64,000 nucleotides of DNA. Source: Podospora pseudocomata. Lineage: Eukaryota; Ascomycota; Sordariomycetes; Sordariales; Podosporaceae. Below the pieces are notes generated by a model. The model searched no databases and was not told the DNA's origin. It saw only the letters and a program-made list of their open reading frames with translations. The translations under genes were made by a program, and so were the position numbers. Location of the stretch: the NCBI RefSeq assembly GCF_035222375.1, contig NW_026946366.1, forward strand, positions 1,240,001-1,304,000, in the 5' to 3' direction. Shown here piece after piece: positions 20,729-32,805 of this stretch (position 1 is its first letter; every line of letters starts with the position of its first letter).

Positions 20729-23700
20729 TCATCTCAATGTGCCGGCTGCCTTGAGTCGATTCGCCACCTCGAGGAAGCCTTTCTCAGCTGCTGCTTGGAG
20801 CGCCGTCCGGCCACCAGAAGTATTATTAACGTCGGCTCCCGCTACGAGTAGCTTCTCGACCACCTCGAGATGGCCTGCTTCAGCTGCTACTTCGAGCGCC
20901 GTCTGGCCACCAGAAGTAGCAGTAGTAGTATTAACGTCGGCTCCCGCTGCGAGCAGCTTCTCGACCACCTCGAGATGGCCTACTCTAGCTGCTGCTTGGA
21001 GCGCCGTCCGGCCACCAAAAGTAGCGGCAGCAACAGTATTAACGTCGGCTCCCGCTGCGAGCAACTTCTCGACCACCTCGAGATGGCCTCTTCTAGCTGC
21101 TGCTTGGAGCGCCGTCTGGCCACCAGAAGTATTATTAACGTCGGCTCCCGCTGCGAGCAGCTTCTCGACCACCTCGAGATGGCCTACTCTAGCTGCTGCT
21201 TGGAGCGCCGTCCGGCCACCAAAAGTAGCGGCAGCAACAGTATTAACGTCGGCTCCCGCTACGAGTAGCTTCTCGACCACCTCGAGATGGCCTGCTTCAG
21301 CTGCTACTTCGAGCGCCGTCTGGCCACCAGAAGTATTATTAACGTCGGCTCCCGCTGCGAGCAGCTTCTCGACCACCTCGAGATGGCCTACTCTAGCTGC
21401 TGCTTGGAGCGCCGTCCGGCCACCAAAAGTAGCGGCAGCAACAGTATTAACGTCGGCTCCCGCTGCGAGTAGCTTCTCGACCACCTCGAGATAGCCTCCT
21501 CCAGCTGCTGCTTGGAGCGCCGTCTGGCCACCAGAAGTAGCAGCAGCAGCATTAACGTCGGCTCCCGCTGCGAGTAGTTTCTCGACCACCTCGAGATGGC
21601 CTCCTCCAGCTGCTGCTTGGAGCGCCGTCTGGCCACTATATGTAGCAGCAGCAGCATTAACGTCGGCTCCCGCTGCGAGTAGCTTCTCGACCACCTCGAG
21701 ATAGCCTCCTTCAGCTGCTACTTCGAGCGCCGTCTGGCCACAAGAAGTATTATTAACGTCGGCTCCCGCTGCGAGCAGCTTCTCGACCACCTCGAGATGG
21801 CCTCCTCCAGCTGCTGCTTGGAGCGCCGTCTGGTGACCAGAAGTATTATTAACGTCGGCTCCCGCTACGAGTAGCTTCTCGACCACCTCGAGATAGCCTC
21901 CTCTAGCTGCTGCTTGGAGCGCTGTCCGGTAACCAAAAGTAGTATTAACGTCGGCTCCCGCTACGAGTAGCTTCTCGACCACCTCGAGATAGCCTCCTCC
22001 AGCTGCTTCTTTGAGCGCCGTCCAGCCACCATAAGCAGCATTAACGTCGGCTCCCGCTACGAGTAGCTTCTCGACCACCTCGAGATGGCCTCCTCTAGCT
22101 GCTACTTGGAGCGCCGTCTGGCCACCATAAGCAGTATGAACGTCGGCTCCCGCTGCGAGTAGCTTCTCGACCACCTCGAGATGGCCTCCTCCAGCTGCTG
22201 CTTGGAGCGCCGTCCGGCTACCAGAAGTAGCAGCAGCAGCATTAACGTCGGCTCCCGCTGCGAGCAGCTTCTTAACAACGGCCTCGTGCCCGTTTTGGGC
22301 AGCATACCACAGCGGCGTTCTTCTGAAGGTATCTTTCAGATCTGGACCGGGTCTATTCCTGAGAAGTTCATCTGCGGCCTCGATGACTCCGAAGTATCCT
22401 GATAAATGTAGTCCCGTCATATTCCTTGGAACTAGTAGAGCGTATTCTGGGTATGATAGGTTCCGGTTGGTGGCCATCAACGCCTGACTTGATGCTTCGA
22501 CCTTAGCTTTACTCTCAAGAAAGTCAATAACCACTTGACTCGATGTTGCAGCCTTGCGTGCATGATGCCCCCAATTGCGCGCGGCGTAATCGTAGAGCGG
22601 GTTTGACTGCAACCGCTCCTCAAACTTACGCTTCGTTGTGCAGAACCCGGTCTCAAAGACGGTGAATGAGAGATAGGTAACGCAGGTTGTCGTGATCGCC
22701 AATTCTGCGTTCGGATTCCATCGCGGCCGTGTCCCCTCAAGATATTCTTGCGTTGTATAATGAACCAGCCGGATAATGCCACTGTTTTCATCGACCGTTA
22801 CCAGTCCAGCACATACAGAGACCATGTCTCCGATGCATGGCAAGTCTCCGTCGTCAAGCTCGGACTTTCCCGGCTTGGTTGCGAGGGCGTGCTGGAGTTC
22901 TAACGTGGTAAGCTGTCTCTTCGCGCACGTGATCCATGTCAGAACCTCCATCGCAAGCTTCTTGCAACCCGGCATCTGCCCAACGATTCTCATCATTGCT
23001 TGGTCGTACGCACTGGTCAGTGCCTCGACCTTCTGGATCTCGGCTCGGCCTTGCCCTTGGTTCCGGAAGACTTCCAATGTGCTTCGAATATCATTCGGTG
23101 TCATCTTGTCATAAAGCAAATTAAGATAGATTTGTGCCAAGAGAAACCTGCAACTGTCAGTGCCTGTGCTGCTCTTCCCTACAGTTCTGTACATACATTC
23201 CATCGACGGCTTCTGAGATCCCCGCCGTAATCTCTTCTCGCAGCCGCCGGTCCTGTTGGACGAAAGATGGTAACTGCGATATGTGACCTTCTAGATATTG
23301 TGCCACATCGGCCGTACTTGCACGGATTTCCAGTGATATGCTGGTTTTGAAGCGATCAACAATCTCAGTAATAGACCTCGATGTTGCAAAGATATTTATC
23401 CCATGCATTTTCTGTAGGTTGAAAAGCTCGGAGAGAAACCTCCTCCGGCAGCCTTCGGATGTTTGGCATTCGTCAAGTGCATCAACAACGATAAAGACTC
23501 TCGAACACGTCGCCGCCACGGACTGGAGAACTCTCAAGGTTTCGTCAAGTAATGGCCGCGTCCGCTTGAACATATGCTTGTCAAAGAGATCTTTGACGCT
23601 TCCTGGAACAGAGGGTTGGCTCTCGGCTATCTGTTTCAGCACACTCGCCAGCAAGTCATCAATCGTCTGCTTGTCTTGCCGCTGGAAATTAAAGTAAATG

Positions 23701-23945
23701 TATGCGATACCGATCTTCGGGTCGTTGTGAAACTTGGAACCGAGGTGGTCAACCACGACTGACGTTAAGATCGTCTTTCCCGCCCCGGGGATACCTGGAC
23801 AGAAGAGTGTCTGATTGCTGGCGGACAGCCAACCCTTGAACTTTTCTGAGTCAAGGAGCCATTGCCCGGTTCCTGGTTGCCGTCTCTTAAGGTAGTCACT
23901 TTGCTGCGGACCGTAGTCGATTTTCGTGAGCCAGTCGAGGACTTC
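20729..23945 (-). CDS. NACHT-ankyrin half of a PNP-NACHT-ANK (NLR-type) gene split by a retrotransposon
   Basis: Exons: down to 23197, then 23147-20729; the 49-nt intron 23196-23148 has donor GTATGT and a CACTGAC branch. The segment opens VLDWLTKIDYGPQQSDY, directly after the target duplication. NACHT motifs: Walker A GIPGAGKT, Walker B VFIVVDALDEC, then ATSRS sensor and a winged-helix part (HYTTQEYLEGTRPRWNPNAE). Sixteen ankyrin units follow; about fourteen share the core TALQAAAGGGHLEVVEKLL with AGADVN turns and are nearly identical in DNA, so length can change by unequal exchange. Such proteins are fungal relatives of NLR immune receptors and can trigger heterokaryon incompatibility; here this is family knowledge, not shown. 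The PNP effector half lies upstream beyond the element. A new ATG at 23999 inside the LTR reads in frame into NACHT. Confidence 0.85.
20770..22290 (-). repeat. Tandem near-identical ankyrin-coding repeats
   Basis: About fourteen units of 96-108 bp within the ankyrin part, highly conserved in DNA around CTCGAGGTGGTCGAGAAGCT. Unit length varies only at the beta-turn, through Ala/Thr codons (GCAGCAGCAACA type) giving turns such as NNTSGG, NAAAATSGG or NTVAAATFGG. Unit types recur out of order (the NTVAAATFGG type appears three times), as expected from duplication and shuffling. Confidence 0.9.
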
Positions 23946-24015
23946 TGTGAGGGCAGCGTTTCCCGAGGCAAAGGCACAAGTAAGAAATTGCTTATTCATA
24001 GGATTTTGATCTAAA

Positions 24016-24071
<56 letters not shown>

Positions 24072-24185
24072 GAATTACAATCCTGTGGCCTTGCACTCAG
24101 CAATAAGCACCCACAGGAGCAACCCATCTTGCCAGACCGGGTAGGTGGGGCACGTGGCAGTATGGAACCAACCAGCGCCGTGACA
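23946..24185 (-). repeat. 3' LTR of the Ty3/gypsy element
   Basis: 240 bp, TG...CA ends. Contains a (GAAA)n microsatellite at about 24,017-24,070, one unit longer than in the other LTR; otherwise the two look identical. Confidence 0.92.
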
Positions 24186-27100
24186 TCACCCCCCCCAACG
24201 AGCGAGCTTCGACCGCGGAGCTTTTTAAAAAGAAAATTTCTCCGTCGACGGTTCGAACCTGTGCCGTTTTCCACGGTCTATTTCCTGTCCATTTCCCCCC
24301 TTTTTTCGACGTGACCTCCTCAAACTCGGCTTCTTCTCCACCGGCACGTTATCCATCTCGTGATCCTCATCCAGCTTATCCTCCAACGCTGCCCTCTCCC
24401 ATACATCCAACCTCAACGGTGGCCCCGCCTTCTCCGGGTACTGCTCGTGATACTCCTTCAGCTTTGCCGCAGCGTTCTTGAACCCACTGGCATCGTACCA
24501 CGTCGGGTCAGGATCCCATCCTCTCCACTGCACCTGGTACTGCAACTTGCCATAGTACTCCCTCGACGTCAACACCTTATCCACCTCCCATTCCTCCTCT
24601 CCACCGACCTCCTCTGGTCCCGGATTCTCATTCTCTTGCCCTGGTAATGGGTTGTTGGGATACTTGCGCAGGCGATCCGCATGGAACACGCGAGAGGCGC
24701 GCCAACCGTCCGGCAGCTTCAGTTGGTATGAGTGGCCGACCATTTTCTCGATTTCGTAATGTTGACGGGTGAGTGGGTAATCCAATTTGTCACTGGGTCT
24801 GTCGGTAGACCAGGCCTTCTTGATGATATACACGCGGTCCTTAGGCTTGAAGTCGGGCTCGCGGCGGTGCTTGTTTGCTTGTTGGGCCTGCTTCTCTTGG
24901 GCCTTAGCGATGCTCTCTCGCGCCGAGTCGGCATACGTCTTAAGACGCAAGAAATGTTCTTGGGCGTCTTCTCGGTTCATCCTTTCACGTACGGTCATCT
25001 TCTTTGTCAAGTCAGTCCTTCGTGACCAGTCCCAATGGACCGGCATAGGGAAGCCCATGATGACTTCGTGGGGCTCCAACCCGGTGCTGTCTTGCGGTGT
25101 TGAGTTCTGCACCATGTCCATGGCAGGTAGTGCCATCGACCAGTTGTCTTGGTTGTGGTTGACGAACGGTCGCAATCTCTGGTCGAGGTACTGGTTCATG
25201 ATCTCCGCCTGCCCGGCAGTCTGGGAGTGACCGGAGCTGGACAGTTTCCACTTGATGCCCGTGATCTTGGATATCTCGTCCATAAAGTCGGCGACAAACT
25301 GCGGTCCTCGATCGCTGGTAATCTGGAGTGGCATACCAAAGATCCTAAAAGGACCTTCGTAGTAGAAGAGAGCCGCATCCTTTGCTGTGGCGCTGGTGGT
25401 ACATGGGACTGTCCACACGATCTTGCTCAGCCGATCGATCATCACCAAGGCGTTATCGTAGCCCTTCTTGTCTTTAGGCATGCTCTTGAAGTCAACCACG
25501 AGGTGTTGCCATGACCGGTCGGGCGGGGGGATTGGGTGCAGCAATCCCGGTGTCTTGTCTTTTGGCTTTTTCGAGGGCCTACATTCGCAGTTGGCGACGT
25601 ACCTGTCACAGTCTGCTATCAGGCCTGGCCACCAGTAGCGTTGGCTCACCATCTTCCTGGTCTTGTTGCGGCCCGGGTGTGCCGACAGCAGTCTACTGTG
25701 GACCTCTCGTATGACAAACGTTCTCAGGTTATTCGTTTCGGGGACGACGAGGCGCCCATCGTGCATCAAAAGCTGGTTTCGGATCGAAAAAGGGGAGTCT
25801 GACTCGTCGTCGCTATCCCCCCCAGCCTTCGCGCGCCAGACGGAGAGGCTCTCATCGGTTTTGTTGGCTTCCAACAGTTGGTCAAGGAGGACCATGCCTG
25901 AGTCGTCCGGGGCGGGCACATCCTCATCGAGAGCCATAAGGTCAATGGCATCTTCTGCGCAGAGGTCGATGAGATGAATGTCGGCGAGCTCCTCTGTGCC
26001 AGCCTTGCGGAAGATCCTCATCGTGCGCTCAACATCTTTCCGTTCCTTTTGAGTTCTCACATCCTCGGATTTTCGTGACAAGGCGTCGGCGGCGGCATTC
26101 TCGGTGCCCGGGCGATACGTGATGATGAAGTTGTACTGAGACATGGTAGTCGCCCAGCCAGCCTGTCTGACGTTAAGGAGTCGCTTGGTGCTGAAGTACT
26201 CCAATGCCTGGTGGTCTGTGATGATGGTGAAAGGCTGCTCCCGCAGGCCCACCAGCTCTGATCTCCAATTCTCTAGCGCGCGGACAACCGCTAGCAGCTC
26301 TTTATCATGGATCGGGTAATTGTGCTCGGCTCCTTTCATGGTCTCGGAGAAGAAAGCTACCGGGTGCCACTGCTTATCGGCAGGGCACAGCTGCGAGAGC
26401 ACTCCGGCCACCACCCCGTCGGAGGAATCCGTCTCAACTCGCGTTGGCAAAGAGTGATCGAAGTACCGCAACACCGGTGCGCTCAACAGTCGTTTTTCAG
26501 AGTATCGAAAGCCTCCTGTTGTGCCGATCCCCATAACCATGGCTGATCCTTTCTGGTGAGCCTCGTGAGGTGTCGGGCCACACGACTGTATTCAAACACA
26601 AACTTGCGGTAGAAGTTGCAAAAGCCTAGGAAAGCTTGCACTCCTTCACAGACGTAGGCACCTGCCAGTCTGCTACCGCGGCGACCTTCTCAGGGTCCAC
26701 TGCCACACCGTCAACTCAATAATGAAGCCCAAGAACTTTGTGCTCTTGGTGTGGAACTCGCATTTCTTGATATCTGCTTGGAGGCCGGCGTCCCGCAGCT
26801 TCCCCAGCACTGTCTTGACATGTATCTCGTGTTCGGCTTCTGATTCTGAATAGATGATGATGTCGTCCATGTATGCCGAACAGAATCGATCGAGGCAGTC
26901 TATGAGTGTCTCGTTGATATATCTCTGGAAGGTGGCGGGACCGTTGGTCAACCCAAACGGTAGCACCTTGTACTTGTACGAGCCGTATCGAGTGCGGAAC
27001 GACGTCAGGTCCTCGCTCTCCGGAGCCATGCGTATCCGGTTGAACGCTGACCGAACATCTATCTTCGTGAATATCTTGGCCTTCGACAGCCGGCTGATGG

Positions 27101-30100
27101 TCTCGTCAATCAGCGGAAGGGGGTAACGGTCCTTCTTCGTGAGGGCGTTGAGCTTGCGGTAATCGACGCAAAGTCGCAATGTACCGTTGGCCTTTCTCAC
27201 GAACAGCACAGGGGCCGCCCACGGGGTGTTGCTGGGTACAATCCAGCCCTTCTGTAGCTGCTCGGTGATGTACTTCCGACATTCTTCCAATTCTTCCAGG
27301 GACATTTTGTATAAGGGACAGGCCCCCAGTTCTGAGGCTGACCGATTCGGCTCCAACTCAATCTTGTGATCGCGCCCTGGCCTGTGGGGTGCGATTTCGT
27401 CAGACTCCTTCTTGCTGAAAACATCATAGTAGTCCCTGTACACTGCGGGAACGCATCGGGCCACAGCCTCCTTGAGGGATTCTTCGTCATCTGGCAGGGC
27501 CTCCTCTGCGGCCTTCTTATCTTGTATGTACGCATCGATCTCGGCGAGACTGGTGATGAAGGTCTCGGATCCGGTGGCTCTCGAGGCCAGCGTAAATGGA
27601 GCTGCGTCGAGCGTCATGATGTCCAGCTTGAAAGCCGCAAGCTTCGGCTTTTTGGGTCGGGGCGGCGGCTTCTTGATGTGTACCGCGCATAGTTCGCGAT
27701 ACATGCGCGCCACAGGGCGTTCTCTTGCACTCAGATGTCCTGGGTTTGTTGGGAGGCTCCAATCCAGACTGGCCAGCGTAATGTGGCGATGTGGGATTAG
27801 TTGCACCTCCTTCTCAAGCTGCTTCTCGCGCTGCCTATCGAGCTGTTCCCGCAACTCTAGCTCCTTGATTCTGCTCTGGACCTGTTCTCGGGTTTCCTCC
27901 AGGGGTCGCATCCCGTCAGGGCGTTCAACTCATCCGGGAACAGCAGGGTGCGTGTCTTCGTGTTGACCCACGCGTTGTGACGGGATAGCCACTTCCTGCC
28001 TATTATCATGTCTTGTGGCATGTTGATGACCAGCATCCAGTCTGCCGGGAACACTCGTCCAGCGATTCTCAACGTTCCCTTCATAGCCAAATCAATGCTC
28101 TGGGAGCTCTTTCCATCGTACCCGCCGATGGGGACTGGCTCGAAATCATCTCTCTGTTTCAGGCCCAGCCTCTTTCTCAAGTGCCTTGCGAACTTCACAC
28201 TTATAAACGTATTACCGTTAGCTCCCGTGTCAATCAATGCTTGTGTAGTAATCTCGGTACCATTATTCTCTATGGAGCACCTATGGAGAAAGGACTCTCC
28301 TCCCACATAATCAGATATGGGGAATCCCTTTTGTTCCGCGATCGCCGCGATAGCCTGCCGCACCAGCACTGTCGACACTTCCCCTGGGGAGACCTCATTA
28401 CCCAGGGCTAGTTGTTTTTGACTGATCGTCGTCAGAGCTCTCGTTCACCAAGTCCTTGTTGGAGGAAGACTCGGTAGGCGAGTGGCGATCGATGATGGCC
28501 TGAATGCGGGTCTCTTTCTCTTTCTCCTTTTCCGCCTTGCGAGGGCATTCGATGGTCACATGGCCTTGCTCACGGCAGGTGAAGCAGCGCCCTTCAGCGA
28601 TGAGCTTGCGGAGCTCCTCAGGAGAGGCACGACCAGGGAGCTTGGAACCTCCAGTGCTGCCCAAGGAAGTGGACGTGCTGGGAGTCGAGGCCTTGCCGGA
28701 GCCATTGCCTTTCTCCTTACCACGACGACCATTACTCTTCCCACCACCAGTGCCCGAAGAGTTAGAGGAGGTCTCCTTCTCCTTGGCCTTCTGTTCCTTG
28801 TTCTTGCGAACATTGTCGAGGTTGCGGGCCATCTCGGCGCAGTGCAGGACGTAGCCATTGAACTCGATGTCGGGGTTCATGTAGGCATAGTTGGCGCCTA
28901 TCTGGAGAGAAGCTGACAGCCTCTCCTTAAACTCGTACTTCCATTCGGACTTGGGCTTGCGAATCTCACCGGCAAGGCGGACGAAGTTATTCTTGAAGAT
29001 GGCGAAGCTGTCGCCAGGTTTGTAGACAAGCTTCTGGAACTCTTTCTTAGCGTCCTCGACGCGGTTGGGGTCGTTGTACTCGTTGTACAGGTGAGTCATC
29101 AAGTCCTCGTACGTAGTCAGACAGTCGGGGTGGTCCTCACGGAGATACGGCTCCAAGGCGTCCGCGGCATCGCCAGCCAGACGGCTCTGGACATACACGC
29201 ATTTAGCACGATCGTTGGTGAAGTGATCGGCGTTAATCTCCATCTTGTTCTTCATCTGCCGGTACCATACGTGAAACTTGACGGTGTCATCGGACCTCTT
29301 GGCGTGCCACAGGGGCGGGGGATCGACCTTGGTACTTTTGCCGTGGGTAGTGGCGGTAGGCGTCTCCGAAGGAGTAGGGGTGCCACCCCGGCTCGACATC
29401 ACCATCTCGGCCACGGTACGTTGAAGGCGGGTAATGTTTTCGTCTCGCTCGCTGAGCTGTCGGCGAAGTTCTGACAACTCGGCGGTGGCAGATGCAGCAG
29501 TCTGTTGAGCAGCGACGGCCGCCTGAGCCTCATCCAGGTCGGCCTGGGCTTCTGCCAATTGGACCTCCAGGCGCACCTTGTCATTCTTGAGCTGTATCAT
29601 GTCGGCATTGGCCTTGCGGAAGCTCTCACGAGCTTGGTCGAGACTGTCCTCCAACTCGGCAAGGGCTATGGCGGCCTCGGTGGCATTTTCTTGGTCGAGG
29701 GCTGGCTTGGACAGTACCAGCTTGTCCTGAGACTGAATAACCTGGCACAAGGTCTCAGCCCAGGTGTTGATGGCGTACTGGTTCTGGTCGAGCTTCGTGA
29801 CGATGGTATGAAGCTCGCGAGTCTGTTGTGCCAGGGCGATTCCCGTCAAGACGCGGATTTTCATTTCGCGGAATAGGGCTTCGGGATCGGTGTCGTACAT
29901 CTTCTTGAACAGGGCGAAGTCGACCACCCTCTGACATTGAGGGCCTTGTTCTCGGTGTTGAGGACACGGAAGGGAAAACCTGGCCCCTCGACGCCGGCGC
30001 GGCGACCATAGTAGTCGGCGGCATCTTGTGTATTCTTCACCAAATCGTTGCGGAGGTCCACTCGACTGGGGACCATGTTGCGCTCGGCAGGGAGCTGATC

Positions 30101-30569
30101 AGTGATATCTTCTCGGAAGGAGTCGAGGATCTCGTCGGTGAAGCCCGGTTGGCCCACGCGGCTCAGGTCGATGCCTTCGTCGTCGGCTTCGGTGTCGTCA
30201 ACATTGTCACGCGCGGTAGCTGTGCGCGCGGCACTCTGGCGGAGGATCGCGAGCTTCTCGGCTTGAGTGTAGAGCAGGAGTCGCGACCGATCTTGTCTTC
30301 TTTCGGGAGGTCTTGTTCAAACAGGATGACGTCAAAGTCGGCCTGGTTACGCGCTACCTCAGCGCGCTTGTTCGCCTTGGCCGGATCAATCGGCATGGTG
30401 GCGGTCTCGTTCAGGGATTCTGTTCTTGGCTCGTCGCGTTATTGGCGACTTGTCCGGGATGTGGCGTCGCGTGTCGCTTAGCTGCAGCTCGCGCAAACCT
30501 TGTCTTTTCTGGTATCAATTCGGGTGGAATTTAACGTCTTCCAGGACAGGTTGGGAGAGATCAAAATGA

Positions 30570-30639
30570 TGTGAGGGCAGCGTTTCCCGAGGCAAAGGCA
30601 CAAGTAAGAAATTGCTTATTCATAGGATTTTGATCTAAA

Positions 30640-30691
<52 letters not shown>

Positions 30692-30805
30692 GAATTACAA
30701 TCCTGTGGCCTTGCACTCAGCAATAAGCACCCACAGGAGCAACCCATCTTGCCAGACCGGGTAGGTGGGGCACGTGGCAGTATGGAACCAACCAGCGCCG
30801 TGACA
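30570..30805 (-). repeat. 5' LTR of the Ty3/gypsy element
   Basis: 236 bp copy of the LTR, next to the PNP half of the host gene. The duplication ACTTC follows at 30806-30810. Confidence 0.92.
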
Positions 30806-32038
30806 ACTTCTTTATCTTCCTCTTTCCCCAATTTGGACTTGATCTGGGTGACGTCTTCTCGAGTTGCGGATGTCTCTTTGTGAACTACATCTATTGTTAA
30901 AAGATGTGCAATGGCCCCGACCGGAGAATTACTAACCCTGCTTTAGCGTCTGCTCCAATATATCCTTCACCGGACGCTCTCCGACAACCGCACTTGGCTG
31001 CACATATTGCAAAAGCTCCTTCGCAAATGCTGCAGCCACGGCCGCCGCGTGCTCCTGCCAATCTTTATTCTTGTGCGAATCTGCGTAATCACAGATGCCT
31101 CGGATGACAATGCATGGGAAGTTGTTCATTAGTCCCGCCGCTTCCATTTCGACGCAGAGAACATGGCCACCAAACTCCTCGTCAAGCCTATCTCGGAACG
31201 TAGCGTCTTTAATGACCTGGTTACCAGATGCGATCAGACCGTAATGCACACGTATATTTCGCAGCTTCCCGCCATCTCGATCACCCGCAGTGTTCACCGT
31301 GGTGCCCGCCACTTGCTCGGCCCCAGACCCCATGGAAGCAAGGGCCCAACAGCCCAGGAAAACCCTGAGAATGGCCAGGATTGTCTCCCAAAGTTGTACC
31401 AAGAATATGATTCGCCCTCTGCGGCTGCGAACTGGATCGTCCAGTACGTCCAAAGGGTCCTTAAGGTGATCACAGCTGGCGTACTTCAGCGCCAGGTTTG
31501 GCCATTTGTTTTTTAGATCCTCTAGATACTGAGGTATCTTAGATCCGCTCATTTCATGTTCGGTCTCCAGTTTCGTTAAGGCAGTGCGGAGCGAGGCAGG
31601 TGGGTTGTTTAGCGACCCAGTCCGCTCGAACTTGCCCCCTTCTTTCGCCTTGCCCAAGTCCCACTGAACCACCCCAGGATACTGGCCCACTGGTGAGCTG
31701 ATCACAACATCGCCAAGCCGAACCTTGGGTGGAATACCGCCGCCGATGCCAACCATTAGACCGATCTTAATGGACGGAAAGGCGTTGGCCATCGAGGTCG
31801 CGACAGTCGCCGCCGAATTTGTTCCGATCTCGCCTTTAGGCAGGCAGGCTATGACGATATTATGATTGCCGATGGATCCTAGGGTATACGTATTGTGATC
31901 ATTGGGTGGTTTCGGAAGATCGCCATGCCTGTGATCTAGCATAGCTGTCGCCGCGGTTTGTTCTTTGGGCAGAGCGCAGACCCATCCCACAGTGTAGTCG
32001 CTATGAGTTCTGGGCTCGGTAGCTGCCTGGGCATCCAT
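30806..32038 (-). CDS. PNP half of the split PNP-NACHT-ANK (NLR-type) gene
   Basis: Exon 1 runs 32038-30937, a 52-nt intron 30936-30885 (donor GTTAGT) follows, and exon 2 begins at 30884 and runs to the retrotransposon at 30805. Exon 1 encodes a phosphorylase-type (PNP/UDP, PF01048-like) domain: YTVGWVCALPKEQTAATAML, the glycine loop VGIGGGIPPKVRLGDVVIS, and VEMEAAGLMNNFPCIVIRG followed by ICDYADSHKNKDWQEHAA. Exon 2 is a linker rich in charged residues (SKLGKEEDKE) that stops at the element; the frame continues exactly into VLDWLTKIDYG on the other side. In fungi PNP-like domains are common N-terminal effectors of NLR-type proteins. As it stands a transcript would end inside the element, leaving at most a PNP-only product. 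Confidence 0.85.
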
Positions 32039-32805
32039 TGTGAGATAATCGGCTGGGCGTTTTCGAGTACGACTGCGGATTTGGATGTCAATCAGCTGCG
32101 TCGGTTCGTTCGATCGCGGGATTCTGTGGAGGTTCGACGGCTACGGATTGGACCAGGGAGCATCAAATGCCTAGCGTCGCCCGAGGGAAAGGCATCAGGA
32201 TTTAATTGCAAGAACAAGAACCGCAAGGATAACTGAGAAAGAGTAACTGTTCAGCATTTAGCCCGCGGGCTGGGCGCGAAGGCGTCCTGGGCAGCAAACG
32301 CAGCCGCAGCCACACGAGTGTCAGCTCCCCACCATGTCTTCAGCTGCGTGGACTCTCATGCGTCCATGGCCAATTACCCGCTTCTTGGGTTGCGCTTCCA
32401 CACCACTACCACGACGTGTTTTGGACCGCGAATTGGTTGGTCAGCTGCATGAACAGCGAGAAAACCAACAAAGGAATCGGTGGGATGGGCGTATGCACTC
32501 CAGCGCGACGGACCTCACGGCACGCGTGGCACCGGGACGAAACAATCACAGCCTTGTGGGGTCCTCGAGGGCCCTTAACGGGGTTAATAAAAGACACCAG
32601 TTACAATAATAGTACCACAAAAGAATCAGGGAAATTACCCCTTCCGCTTCAGCTAGCATATGCGCATATTACACTTAGAATATCTCAGTTAAAGGTAAGT
32701 GACCGGTTGGATGGTTATTTCCCAACTCATGTCACGTCACGGAATCCTACTGTCCGGCATGGCAGCGGCGGCAAGAGGGAAGTTGATGCATAGTTGGATA
32801 TTGTA
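32039..32805. other. Upstream region of the NLR gene
   Basis: Probable promoter of the minus-strand PNP gene. No gene or recognisable motif; small open frames here are not supported. Confidence 0.5.

Larger units (their letters stand above)
23946..30805 (-). mobile_element. Ty3/gypsy chromovirus-type LTR retrotransposon, young, with broken coding parts
   Basis: 6.86 kb, flanked by the 5-bp duplication ACTTC (23941-23945 and 30806-30810). Parts in minus-strand order: 5' LTR, gag region (about 28.4-30.4 kb, with a CCHC knuckle CFTCREQGHVTIEC), protease (IDTGANGNTF, about 28 kb), reverse transcriptase (YMDD box, about 26.7-27.9 kb), RNase H, integrase with zinc-binding segment, and a C-terminal chromodomain (about 24.3 kb), then a G-rich polypurine tract and the 3' LTR. 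The order RT-RNaseH-integrase-chromodomain marks the chromovirus branch. The LTRs differ only by one GAAA unit, so insertion is very recent. The coding region nevertheless seems interrupted in roughly three places, so it was probably mobilised in trans. It sits in the same orientation as the NLR gene it splits. Confidence 0.92.

Noticed and set aside
20604-21494. Long plus-strand frames over the ankyrin array (Ser/Arg-rich repeats)
   Set aside because: They are antisense shadows of the near-identical ankyrin repeats, open only because the sense repeats are biased in composition.
20770-22290. CRISPR-like regular repeats
   Set aside because: Regular spacing is due to ankyrin codons in a eukaryotic gene; there are no unique spacers.
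24017-24070. (GAAA)n tract as a separate regulatory repeat
   Set aside because: It is part of the LTR and occurs in both copies.
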